Assembly (NCBI GenBank): GCA_021904315.1
Contig: CM038911.1
Coordinates: 8,157,390-8,221,389 of the forward strand
Direction: 5' to 3'
DNA: 64,000 bases
Origin: Sphagnum magellanicum
Taxonomy: Eukaryota > Streptophyta > Sphagnopsida > Sphagnales > Sphagnaceae
The notes beneath the pieces were generated by a model, which had not been told where the DNA came from, did no database searches, and saw only the letters and a list, made by a program, of their open reading frames with translations. Position numbers and translations under genes: made by a program. Below, piece after piece: positions 44,401 through 53,942 of this stretch (within the stretch, counting starts at the first letter, position 1; the number at the start of each line of letters is the position of its first letter).

Positions 44401-45283
44401 TTTATTGACTCCATCAATCTACCTAAAAAATGTGACAACCATGTTTTGGTAAAACAATTATTATGTACAAGTATGTAAGTGTTTACATTCTTTTGTTAAT
44501 GCACAATTCATCTTATATGTGTTACCTTGGAAATACATTTTAAAAAAAATATTAAATTTAAAAAAAGATATGCCCTTTTATGAAATAATTTTTTGCAATG
44601 AAATGGATGCAAATGTTCTACACATGTATTAATTTAATTTAATTTAATTCAATTACATTACCAAATATAAAACTTCAAAAAACGTGAATTAAAAATTACC
44701 ATCAAAACCAAACTAGTTGTACCATGAACTTATAATATGAACATAGACTTTGCTATTATTCTCAAACAAAAACATTTGCATTTAAGCCCCATTTTATGTT
44801 TTTCTACATGAATTTAACAATTCAAATAAATGGAAATTTGTTGGTGTGTATCACAATATTAACAATGAATTTGTGCAAAACATTTAAAAAATTCTAAAGA
44901 TGTAAACAATTATCTTTAATGTACACAAGGAGAAATAATTAATGTGTCCATAAATAGAGGAGATTGTCGCACCTTGAATTTGTAACCAAACTTTGAATGA
45001 GGTTTTTGCCAATTTCAGTCACATCATTGTGAACACTTGCCACAATGTTAGAATCATAGGACAATGATAAAATTCGAACATTGGTGTTCAAGTCTTCGGG
45101 TAGCCACTTTTCTGGCCAACATATGCACTATTCTCTATTGTTGGTGGGACATGTTGTCCATGTTTCCTTCCATTCATCATTTGTGCCAAAAGCAATCCCA
45201 TGGAAGAAAACGACGGTCAGGTTTGGATTATTGGAATTGCAAGTGGGATTTAAATCATGCACTAAATATTTTTGCAAAAAAAA
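40544..45283 (-). pseudogene. HNL-A: alpha/beta-hydrolase-NB-ARC-LRR immune receptor gene with lesions
   Basis: Exons on the minus strand: 44973-about 45283, 43832-44249, 43162-43314, 41933-42994 and 40544-41743; phases agree throughout. Exon 1 has TVVFFHGI and WPEKWLPEDL, typical of SERAC1/plant alpha-beta hydrolases. Exon 2 has KSLVVEAHKHL and GVVFYGVPHAGG, and exon 3 DHLTICKP near the catalytic His region. Exon 4 is NB-ARC: P-loop GMAGIGKTT, kinase-2 VLVVVDGVG, GLPL CGGLPLSLEVLG, LDIACFF, and IHEQLQDMG in the MHD position. Exon 5 is LRR. This domain order is the HNL class of liverwort NLRs. Lesions: TAG at 45128-45130, two stops at 44003-44008, TAG at 41576-41578, loss of the exon-4 acceptor AG (42995-42996), and a compensated frameshift in the hydrolase nucleophile elbow. 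NB-ARC and LRR frames are long and intact. The 5' end is uncertain; a TAG acceptor near 45283 may mean another upstream exon. Confidence 0.85.
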
Positions 45284-45310
45284 TGAAAAAGAGTTAACAC
45301 AAATTTTCAA

Positions 45311-46014
45311 ACATCTCTAGAAAATTATTTGACTATACATTAAATTTAAAAAATGCAATATAAAAATTATAGTAGTTAGATAAAGGCCATAAGTAATTGA
45401 AAAGATTAAGTTTAACAAGAAAACAATAATAGATGAATTGCAGAATACAAAATCTATCTTGCATGACTAAGAAATGAAGATCATTCACATGTGTCATAAA
45501 CCTCAAAGTTTCAAAACATAGTTCAATGAGTAAATATTGTTACATTGTAGGTGGAACATATGCCAATCAATAAAGGTTAATGCTAAGAATTGGATTCTTT
45601 CAAGTTTGGGTTGATTGCTTTGCCATCTAGTTTGAATCATTTGTATTTCATGACACTTTTCCCAACATTTGGGTCACTAAGGCCTCCAACTCGTAAGGAA
45701 TTGGGACACAAACCCAATAAGAATGTCCAAGAGCATTTTAATAATTTGCTTTAGGTTGTTGGATTAAGACTACACATTGAACTTAATTCATAATCTATAA
45801 TGAAAGCTCCAATCCTTACAAGTTCAATATATTCTTAGTTAATGCCAATTGACAAATTTCCCTTTCACCAATTCTATTTGTTATATAGCAACTGAATCGC
45901 TAGCCAAATGTAAGAGGCTATAATGATGACTCCATTTCCTATTGTTTTTGTCTAATCAAACAAACTGGAAAGTAGGCAAAGTGAAAATGTACGACAAGGA
46001 AGCTCGTAAATGAT
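45311..46014. other. Upstream region of HNL-A, no gene seen
   Basis: AT-rich sequence with no recognisable gene. It should hold the HNL-A promoter if the gene is still transcribed, but no defined element was identified. Confidence 0.4.
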
Positions 46015-46090
46015 TGAGGACATTCAAGTACCCTAGTGACTAAAATGTATGGTTGTGAAGCCATTGGTTGGGAGTTCAAATCTGAACTAG
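46015..46090 (+). mobile_element. tRNA-like SINE head
   Basis: TACCCTAGTGACTAAAATG (A-box-like) is followed by a hairpin with arms ATGGTT and AGCCAT in the anticodon-arm position. GGGAGTTCAAATCTGAAC then follows as a T-arm/B-box. This is the best of the three tRNA-like heads in the window. Confidence 0.45.
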
Positions 46091-46170
46091 ACCTCCTTCT
46101 CCTGATGTTTTGTGAGAATAAGCTATCATGGTTGTAAGGGTCAAGGAAAATTGTCAACACCAAAACAAAA

Positions 46171-46895
46171 TTAAAAAAGTAAAGAAAAATCAAACTTCAA
46201 CATGTAACTTAGAAAAGCCCAAGAAAGAACTGTGCAAAAAAAGCTCATGATAAGATCAAAAAGAAGCACCACATTGCTGTGCCATCCAGAGCTTGAAGGA
46301 GCATTTTCAGCGAGGACTAAAGGTGTCTCAATCACAACAGGGATCGACACAACATCTCTCTTTCTTTTGGGTGGCCCTTGTGAAAGATCAACTCCTTTTC
46401 GCTTGAGGCCATATGAATTTCCCATATTTGGCACGACTGAAATTCCTATTGCTCACTGCTCTCATAAATATTTTTCTCTTGACCTTTTGGTCTCATAAAA
46501 CCTGCTACAAATCCTTTGCCATCCCAATATAGCATACACAGGGTATGACGGGTGTCCCTCACATCACAGATTCCCGCAAGCTCAGCTGATCTTTCCACTA
46601 GATCTCCCAAAAAAAACATCAAACCCCTGTCCTCTTCACGATCTCCCTGGAATTCCCACTCTCTTCTCTTAATCCTTTCTCGACTTTTCTCACAGATGTT
46701 TCTTCTTCTTCGTTTTCTCCTCCCCCAGAAACTTCTAGAAGGGTTTTGCTGTGACTCTTCAGACTGTAGGATATGCGCTTTACCGATTTCTTGGCCACTG
46801 AACAATCCATTACTTTCTTTTCTGGAACACATGTCTCTATTTTCTACTCTCATAACCGAGGATGGAATATGCAATGTCACCTTGAGACTTGTCAA
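46171..46895 (-). CDS. Gene-like GC-richer island, unidentified
   Basis: Two minus-strand open frames, 46446-46895 (149 residues) and 46171-46434 (87 residues), lie end to end in an island that is clearly less AT-rich than its surroundings. The first is rich in Arg/Lys/Glu in its middle and ends in a more globular-looking part (LCMLYWDGKGFVAGFMRP). The second has a nuclear-localisation-like stretch (KRKGVDLSQGPPKRKRD) followed by an IPVVIETPLVLAENAP segment. They could be exons of one gene or the remains of one; intron boundaries could not be settled. I recognise no family. Confidence 0.35.
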
Positions 46896-46989
46896 ACACG
46901 CTTTACTTTTTCCCTCTGGCCTCCTCCATTATTATCATCATGACTTTTGTTCACATCCACACACCGACCTCTCTTTCACCAAAAAACTA

Positions 46990-47240
46990 TAGCCAAAAAG
47001 AAACTACGTCGTAAATTTTAAAATGCTAAAATCAAATGCTTTTTGAGATTCTCAATAGCCAAAATTCAACCAAATTCAGAGAAAAATCGTCAGATTTCCA
47101 TACATGGTTTTCAAGTAGGTAGCCAAAAATAAGAGAAAGATGTTTTAAATTTTCTAATGGCATATTTAGCTCATAGCCAAATTTGACTAAATCTTCCTAC
47201 CGATGATAGCCACTTGGGCTATATTTCAAAACTGACCCAA
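46990..47240. mobile_element. Copy of the dispersed GCCAAA repeat family
   Basis: It ends with a block containing CCAAATTTGACTAAATC, TTCCTACCGATGAT and GCCACTTGGGC, which matches the left arm of the element upstream of MCM5 (6569-6602). Several internal ATAGCCAAA words occur. Like the MCM5 copy it sits beside a GC-richer, gene-like island. Confidence 0.5.
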
Positions 47241-47633
47241 AAAATATTAATCCACACGTTTCCTACTGTTTGCTGATTTCACCCAGTGCATTATTGAAGC
47301 GTTCTGCCAGAGCTCATGTTGCAGGCAATGCATGATTAATTGGGCCTTGGGCGAACAGGCCAGGGTGAATTGACCCCCACATTGGGATCACAATAAAAAA
47401 AACCCCCAAAACCCATTCAAATGGCCATATTAGGCCCCAAAAATGATAGATTTGGACTTTGGGACCCCGATTTGGTCTACGAGAATAATATTTATAAATG
47501 TTTATGAGCAATTTAAATGGGCTTTGCTGGGTCAATTTGCCTTGGTCAGGTGAACCTGGCCTATATTAGAACCACGGTGAAAATCCCAAAGTTCTTGGGG
47601 GCAGCTTCAAGATATTATAGATACATGTAGCGT
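47241..47633. other. Intergenic DNA, possible further foldback
   Basis: AGGCCAGGGTGAATTGACCC at about 47350 and GGGTCAATTTGCC...GAACCTGGCC at about 47530-47563 are partly inverted copies, so a small decayed foldback may lie here. No gene. Confidence 0.3.
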
Positions 47634-47670
47634 CCTTAGACAAAATCAGGGTCTCTGAATCTACAACCCG

Positions 47671-47697
47671 AAACCCTAAACCTAAACCCTAAACCCA
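47671..47697. repeat. Short interstitial telomere-type tract
   Basis: About three and a half units of CCCTAAA (one shortened) sit inside the left arm of the foldback; the right arm has unrelated sequence at the corresponding place. Confidence 0.8.
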
Positions 47698-48078
47698 ACA
47701 GGCTTCACTTAAGAAGGTGAGTGTACCAGTGTAGGTGCTGGTTCACCCTGGCCAGTGGCTATGATTGGAGGAGCCTGGGGGGAGAAGGAAAAACTACTTG
47801 GACAGTCATAGCAAATAATCCAGAGTGGAAAAACAAAAGAAATTCTGTACAGAGCAATGATTTTTCTTGGTGAATTTTCACACTGTGGCTACAAAATGGT
47901 TTTGAAGAAATTGGGAAAATTCGTTTCAATTGTGTGAATTCGAGAAAAGAATGCTCAAAAAATGGACAAAGTTTACAAACTGCAAAATTGAGAAAAAAAG
48001 AAAAAGAAAACGCTCTGGTACAGAGGTATATATGTGTGCACTCTAAATAAATTATGGAAAAACATGTTGTGAAACTAA

Positions 48079-48404
48079 GGGTGACTTTAGATGAGGGTCC
48101 AAGGTCCAGGGACCGATGAATTCAAGCAATCTTATTGGTCAAAAGCTTTAAATTGGTCCCAAGGCCTTTAGATGAGGGTGCAAGACCAAAAGTGGCAAAT
48201 TGAGGCTAATATGGCACCTGTTTTGGAGGGAAAATCAACTGGTTCAGACCAAAAGACAGTGCTCAAAGGAGAGCTCCTGATTTGGAGAACCAAGAATCAG
48301 GCTAGGGACCCAGGTACACTCCAACTCAAGGATTCAATTTGCTTCACATGAGTCCAAATTGGTTCCTAGGAAATTGGACCATGGACCCTCGTCTAAAGTG
48401 GGCC
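48079..48404. mobile_element. Harbinger/Tourist-type MITE, 326 bp, TAA target duplication
   Basis: The left terminus starts GGGTGACTTTAGATGAGGG and the right terminus, reverse-complemented, starts GGCCCACTTTAGACGAGGG; similarity extends about 30 bases. Both ends are flanked by TAA (48076-48078 and 48405-48407). Three-base TWA duplications and GG-starting ends are typical of PIF/Harbinger. An extra internal copy of CTTTAGATGAGGG lies at about 48166. Nested inside the larger foldback. Confidence 0.85.
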
Positions 48405-48760
48405 TAATGGTGTTTTACTGCAAGGCCCTTTTGACTCATTATGTGGAGAACCACAATCAGCACGATTGACATCTAGTGCAAAGTGCACACATGTTGGATC
48501 CCAGATCTGAGGCAATAGCCTAGTGAAAGCTAGTAAGTTTTTGCTCATTTTTGGTTTTCTGACTTGCTTTGTGTTATGGTGCCCACAACCAAGTCTGTTG
48601 TTTGTGAAGGAATTGGGGGAAACCTGTAATTAATGGCCAGGCCGAACCTGCACCTACATTAATACACTCACCTTCTTGAATGAGGCCTTTCTCTGATAAT
48701 AACTCCATGACGCATCAAAGAAATGTTAAATTTGAACTCAGAGACCCTGACTTAGTCTAA

Positions 48761-49102
48761 GGCCTGCTTTACACTCCAAGTCAGGGCTGAAAAAACTTGG
48801 GGCCAAGTTTGAGCATTTTGCAGTTTTTGTCTGGCCCCAAGTTACTAATAAATGCTACAACATTGGCCACAAGGGTTGCAAATTGGCTTCCCAAATTTGA
48901 TGGTATCCTTTTCTTCAGCCTTGGGGCCAATACCATAAAGTTTAGCATTTATTAGTAACTTGGGGCAGATTGAAAAGATTTTTTCTGTTTCAGCCTTGAC
49001 TCCTAGTGTAATTTAGCCCTTGGGGCTGATTTCAACTTTAGCACCAATAGAATGCGTGATTTGAGTTGAACATCGGCCTCCACTCCTAGTATAAAGTGGG
49101 CC
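48761..49102. mobile_element. Second Harbinger-type MITE, 342 bp, TAA target duplication
   Basis: Ends GGCCTGCTTTACACTCCAAG and (reverse complement) GGCCCACTTTATACTAGGAG, flanked by TAA at 48758-48760 and 49103-49105. Inside, GGCCCCAAGTTACTAATAAA (about 48833) is inverted at about 48947-48966, giving a nested hairpin. A third copy of the terminal motif, AGGAGTCAAGGCTGA, is internal on the opposite strand near 48994-49008. It is inserted at the very end of the 47634-48762 foldback. Confidence 0.85.
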
Positions 49103-49402
49103 TAAGAGCAGCTCCACAGGTGCTGGGTATATGGCCCTGGACAGTAAATTTTGGCTCAGCACAATGGCTTTGGCCTGGACATTTTCCCGGATAATACCAA
49201 GGCAGGCAAAAGGCTCAGCAAAGGATAATACCTGCTGTTGCTTGTTGGATAGACTCTGAGACTGGTTGGTCCAATTGGGTTGCTAGTAGCTATTATTGGT
49301 TTTCAATCGTTGCAGCGTCAGTTTCAGTGTGGGGTTGGGGGAAAAAAAAAAAAAAAACTAATCCTGGTTTTGGGAGATATTGTGTTTTATTGCTTGCCCA
49401 TA

Positions 49403-49547
49403 AATAGTGTGGGTTTCTTCAACTGCTGTGCAAATGATCTTCATGTGTGTTATCTGATGATCCTTCTTTAGTGTCTGGAAATATTTTTGATAGGGTTTTG
49501 CCCTTCTTCATTTGGCAGCTTTGTCATTACTCCAATCCTTTGCACAT
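49403..49547 (+). repeat. Left arm of a large inverted repeat
   Basis: About 145 bases match the reverse complement of 53322-53462 with few differences, for example ATCTGATGATCCTTCTT and GTGTCTGGAAATATTTTTGA. The two arms enclose about 3.8 kb containing the Helitron fragment and other repeats. Arm function is unknown; a readable frame crosses it (QLCHYSNP in both copies) but is too short to assign. Confidence 0.85.
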
Positions 49548-51189
49548 GGTACCTTGCTTTGATGAATCCCTGAAGTCATACATACATTTTCATCCTATGT
49601 ATGAGTAATATGCCACTGATTTCACAGAAGGCTTTCATGCCATTATAATTTTATGCCGGGCCTGAACGTGGTGAAGAGATCTGCCAATTCAAACCAAACC
49701 TAATTCTATTATATAACCTTGTGAATTAGGGAAGTTCACTCAGACTGAAAATGGCTGACTCTGCCTTGAGGGCCTGTCATGTGTAGCATTTCGAGCATTT
49801 GCCTTCCCTGTTCTTCCTTTCTCGTCTCAATAAGGAAAAGTTTATGAAAAAAAACAGGGAAAAAAGATAACATGTTTATGATGGAAAAATAGAAAAAATA
49901 GATATTACTTCCTCTTTTTTTAACCCTATAGCGTACCCTACCTAACAATATAACTGGTGGTTTGCAAGGTGAGTATTTGAAAACTGGCTAGAGGGCCGGA
50001 TTACCAAAACAGTCTCGGTGCAAAATAGTCTTGCCGGTTATTTAATATGTTTTCCTTTCTTAAAGGTGTTTTCCTATGTGAGAATATGGGCCATGGTCTG
50101 CCAATTCCACTTTGACAAGTTCCTGGGTAGGTGGAATGGTAGCAGAGATCAAGGAAGTAGTATATCACGGAATGTGCCAATTACAACGCATTGTGCCCAA
50201 TTAGGTGGGAGTGATACATTTCAATTAGCCTGGTAGGGTGAGCCAAATTTTCTGAACGGGCAGCAAAATGGGCACATACCTGCTGGCACATTTTGTAACG
50301 TAATGGTTTTCATGATTTGCAATGGGACATGTGCATTACCAAAAATGGGCAGCTGGATTTTGCACAGGCGTTAGGTCAAGCAGACCCTAAAAGACCCGTC
50401 CATTATTAGCTTTGTTTTGCAACATTAGAGTTATCCGTAAAGTAAGAAAAACACAGCACCACCAAAACCCTGAGTTTGGTCATACACAAGGTGAGATTTT
50501 TAAAATACTTGCAAAAAAGTACATGAGCATTCAACTAGGGATGAAACTCACAAAACCATCAACTTTGGTGGTAAACTGAGTTCCATCCTGTCTTTCCTTT
50601 TTCCTAAGCACCTCCACTGCTGCTACATGTATTTTGACCTTTATGCATTAAAAAAAACTCAAGTAAATTGGTAACCAGGGGTATTACTTTGACAATGAAA
50701 TTGTTAACTCATGAGACTAAATTTTTCAAAAAGATTTATACCTTATGTGATCCAAATTTTTAAATAGTATTACTATTTACCAATTTTCCCCTCAAAATCA
50801 CTTCTATTTCAATTTTTCAATTTTAATTTCATTTTTCTACGAAAAAGCTAACAATGTTTTTATGTTATTGATGTGGGCTAGGATGAAGCTGTCCGTGGAG
50901 ATATATTTGGATAAGTTTGACCCACTTTCTATGGTCACACCATAAGGAATGTTTTGTGTAAACAAGGGGGAGACTGATCATAACAGGGTGAGGTTGAAGC
51001 AAAATAAAACAAACAATCTAACTAATAGGCAGGGTAACAAATACACCAAAAAAGGTATACATACACACATAGCACCAGCAGACAAGAGTGCAAGAGAGAC
51101 CCCCTGCCAAGATTTTGATATCAATATCAGTAACAAACTTAACATATATTCTCCACAAGGCCCGAAGACATACAAAAATGTATGTGTGC
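49548..51189. other. Intergenic DNA, no gene seen
   Basis: Mixed-composition sequence, probably old transposon debris. No domain seen in the short open frames. Confidence 0.45.
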
Positions 51190-52210
51190 ATTCATTGCGC
51201 AACATGGTAGTGTTTTGGCTGCTTTGGTGGCCTTTCAACAACACCTAGAAGCTCAGCAAAATGACGAGCAAACTGACTCTTTGGAAAATCTTGTTTCACA
51301 TATTGATGTTTCAGCAAAATTGAATCAAGACACGTCAAAATCTGCACATGAACATTGATGTCGCCTACAAAAAAAAATGGCATGCCAAGCAACATACAAA
51401 GTCGGCCGGGCCATCTGAAACGTCACAAGAACGAAGTAATCGTTTATGTTGAAAACTGCGAATCGTACAACAAGTGGCAGCACGTGCACAACCTTTTTTT
51501 TGTAATGACGCATTACAATTATTTGGAGACGAAGACGCGTTAGCCCCGGGATGATGGGATTGTGGAGAAATGGACACAATATGTGGATTCTGTAACGCGA
51601 AAATGTGGATCAAAGAACAATTGGCAAAGTCGAACTACAACAACCCACACTTTTCTTTATGTTGCGAGAATGGCAAAGTTCTGTTACCGAGTCTTCCTGC
51701 AACACCGCAAGAGCTGGAAGTTCTTTTAACTAGCAAAGATAGCAGTGCCGTTAAATTTTGAGATCAAATTCGCATGTACAACTCGGTGTTGAAATTCACT
51801 TCACTTAGTGCCAAAGTTGATGAGTCAGTAACAAGAGGCACTAGACCATACTCCTTTCACATTCAAGGTGAGTTTTATCACAAAATTGGATCCTTATGTC
51901 CTACCGAAGGACAATGTCCACAGTTTGCACAACTGTACATTCATGATACGAAATGCGAACATCAAAACCGCCATGCGGTTATGCCATCGCTTGATCCAAC
52001 GACGTTGGATCGGTTATTGACCATGATGTACAATATCAATCCCTATGTCGAAGTGTTCAAAATGGCAAGGGATATGATGGCAATAGAAGGTGCTCCCATG
52101 GATCTGAAATTGCGTTTCATTGCCTCTCGAACAAAGGATGCCCGCCGATATAATGTGCCAACGGCCAATGAAGTCGCTACATTAATGGTAGGAAATGTGT
52201 GTGTATTTGA
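51190..52210 (+). pseudogene. Helitron Rep/helicase N-terminal (Helitron_like_N) fragment
   Basis: From 51555 the frame reads WDCGEMDTICGFCNAKMW, then a CCENGKVLLPSLP block, a TGA at 51759-51761, and the same frame continues with MYNSVLKFTSLSAKVDES, GEFYHKIGSLCPTEGQ, PQFAQLYIHDT, and ARRYNVPTANEVATLMVG near 52190. This is the conserved N-terminal part of plant Helitron Rep-helicase proteins, with the Cys pair and the ASLGA-type and QLYIYDT-type motifs in order. Upstream (51190-51550) coding-like pieces in other frames (QHGSVLAALVAFQQHLE) may be its leader. The Rep catalytic and helicase parts are missing, so this is a dead 5' fragment. Confidence 0.85.
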
Positions 52211-52339
52211 CAATACATATTATAAAATTACAACTACAAACTACATTTCCAAAATCTCTCTATATACCACATTGCTAGGTTCTTTTTGGGGGAATTTATT
52301 TTCATTGTTTCAACCTGAAATTTATTTTTTCTACACATT

Positions 52340-52600
52340 CTAACATTTTTTGTGAAAAGGAATGGCCCTAATTGCCAAATTTAAAAAAAATAACTTAAAT
52401 TCGCCAAATACATATAAAACATAAATATTCTTAAGTGTTTTATTCACTGTCATTAATATGGTCTACAGCCTAATTTGGCTAAATCCTCTTTGTGGGATAA
52501 CTAATCACAAAAATTGAAAAAAAACAAACCCTGTATAATAGGGAATTTTTTTTTCAAATTCCTTAGGTAGGTGCAATGGCAAGGATCCCCAACTTTAATT
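52340..52600. mobile_element. Probable fourth copy of the dispersed GCCAAA family
   Basis: Contains TAATTGCCAAATTT, CCTAATTTGGCTAAATCCTC and TTCAAATTCCTTAGGTAGG, similar in wording to the copies at 6.6, 17.6 and 47.1 kb, and it directly follows the Helitron fragment. Weaker match than the others. Confidence 0.4.
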
Positions 52601-52789
52601 TACATTAAATGGCGACTGTCCTAAGCGGACAATAGAGTTTTTTCTGCAATCCTGCCTAAATCTAAGCGAGCTACATGGACTCACTATTTAAATCTGGTTT
52701 AAGCATCCGCCGCATTTGTACTGCATTATTTTCTCCGCCCCGTCATAGTAAACAGACCATGATGGGACGAATGGATTAGATGGATGACG

Positions 52790-53010
52790 AGAGGATGATG
52801 ATGTATTTAAATAGGGACATGGATGGAGGGCCATTCTTGGTGGGCAGAAAGCTACAGTGTCAGACTCAGTAAAGGGATGGTGTGCAGTTGGCAACCTCGG
52901 AGCTTCTAGGGTGTCGATTCGCATGGATGCCCGAATGGATGGATAGAGGGATGACGAGATCAATGACGGACATATTCAAGGGAAGCTTCATTTCATCCCG
53001 ACGTCCTTTA
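52790..53010 (+). repeat. About 220-bp repeat, first copy
   Basis: Matches 53943-54183 in direct orientation: GATGATGATGTATYTAAATA at the left, CAACCTCRGAGCTTCTAGGG in the middle, and CATCCCGACGTCCTTTA at the right. The second copy has about 30 extra bases near its left side. A MITE is inserted at its right end. Confidence 0.9.
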
Positions 53011-53224
53011 AGGTGTGTTCACACTTCGTGTTAGGTACTCTAGTGTTGAGTCCCCTAACACCATGCTAGTCATTTAGGACTTAATCCTACTTACCATGAA
53101 AATTTTATGTTAAGCTAACATTGACTTAAACATTAAGCCATCACCCATTTAACATTGTGTGCCACCTAGGATGCCACCTAGATTTTCATTTAACACTTAC
53201 TTAACATCAAGTGTGAATGCACCA
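53011..53224. mobile_element. 214-bp MITE with TTA target duplication
   Basis: The left end is AGGTGTGTTCACACTTCGTG; the right end, reverse-complemented, is TGGTGCATTCACACTTGATG. TTA flanks both sides (53008-53010 and 53225-53227). The sister repeat copy at 54183 has CGACGTCCTTTA followed by other sequence and no element, as expected for an unoccupied site. The three-base TTA duplication suggests PIF/Harbinger. Confidence 0.8.
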
Positions 53225-53321
53225 TTAGTGATGTACAAATTGGCAACATCTGGAGTGAAGTTAGTTTTGACAAAATGTAAGAAATGGGATGGCAGTGAAG
53301 GCTTCTGACGTTACCTACATG

Positions 53322-53462
53322 TGTGTAAGGATTGGAGTAATGACAAAGTTGCCAAATGAAGAAGGGAAAATCCCTATCAAAAATATTTCCAGACACTGAA
53401 GAAGGATCATCAGATAACACACATGAAAATCATTTGCACAATAATTGAAGAAACCCACACTA
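53322..53462 (-). repeat. Right arm of the large inverted repeat
   Basis: Reverse-complement partner of 49403-49547. Confidence 0.85.
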
Positions 53463-53942
53463 TTTATGGGCAAGCAAACTTTGGATATCTATTTTCATGT
53501 TCTCTCATCATCATTAGCAATTCACTACCAAATTTTGAAAGAGGCCAAAACAAAGTTTCGTAAAAAGTGCGGCTTGACTCCGACTGAACAGAGAAAAGAA
53601 CAAAAAAAAGAAAGAGCTCAGGAAAGTCCAAAAGTCCTACCGTCCTCAATATCCACATCCAATAACTCTTGAGCAGCTTCTTTTAATTACAACTAATCTT
53701 GATACTCCAGAAACTCTTCAAGATCGGCAAGTTCTTCAAAGTCTTCCGCAAATTGGACTTGCTCACCATCAGAACCGACAAACTTCGAACTCATCCAAAC
53801 TTTCCAGAAAGCAGGATTGGTGCATTACAAAATTGATTAAAAAAAAACAAAAAAACGCATTACATGTGGTCATGTGTAAATATTATTCATCATACATGGT
53901 GATTATTTATGCACCGTCCAGCAAGCAAGCAGCACATGTAGG

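Larger units (their letters stand above)
39448..44903. repeat. Right copy of the tandem segmental duplication
   Basis: Counterpart of 32137-37137, direct orientation, offset of 7.3-7.8 kb. It includes HNL-A except for its first hydrolase exon, which lies just outside at 44973-45283. Confidence 0.9.
47634..48762. repeat. Foldback element with about 125-bp inverted arms
   Basis: The left arm 47634-47758 and right arm 48634-48762 are inverted copies. CCTTAGACAAAATCAGGGTC pairs with the complement of GACCCTGACTTAGTCTAAGG, and AAGAAGGTGAGTGTA pairs with TACACTCACCTTCTT. Between them lies about 875 bases that include a complete smaller MITE (48079-48404). There is no ORF; probably a non-autonomous DNA transposon. 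Confidence 0.75.

Noticed and set aside
46552..46992. Plus-strand 146-residue ORF in the 46-47 kb island
   Set aside because: Ser/Leu/Pro-rich and antisense to the minus-strand frame; neither is identified, but the minus frame has the more protein-like composition and the continuation at 46171-46434.
52688..52963. Minus-strand 91-residue ORF
   Set aside because: It lies within one copy of the 220-240-bp repeat, the sister copy does not keep the frame, and there is no domain.
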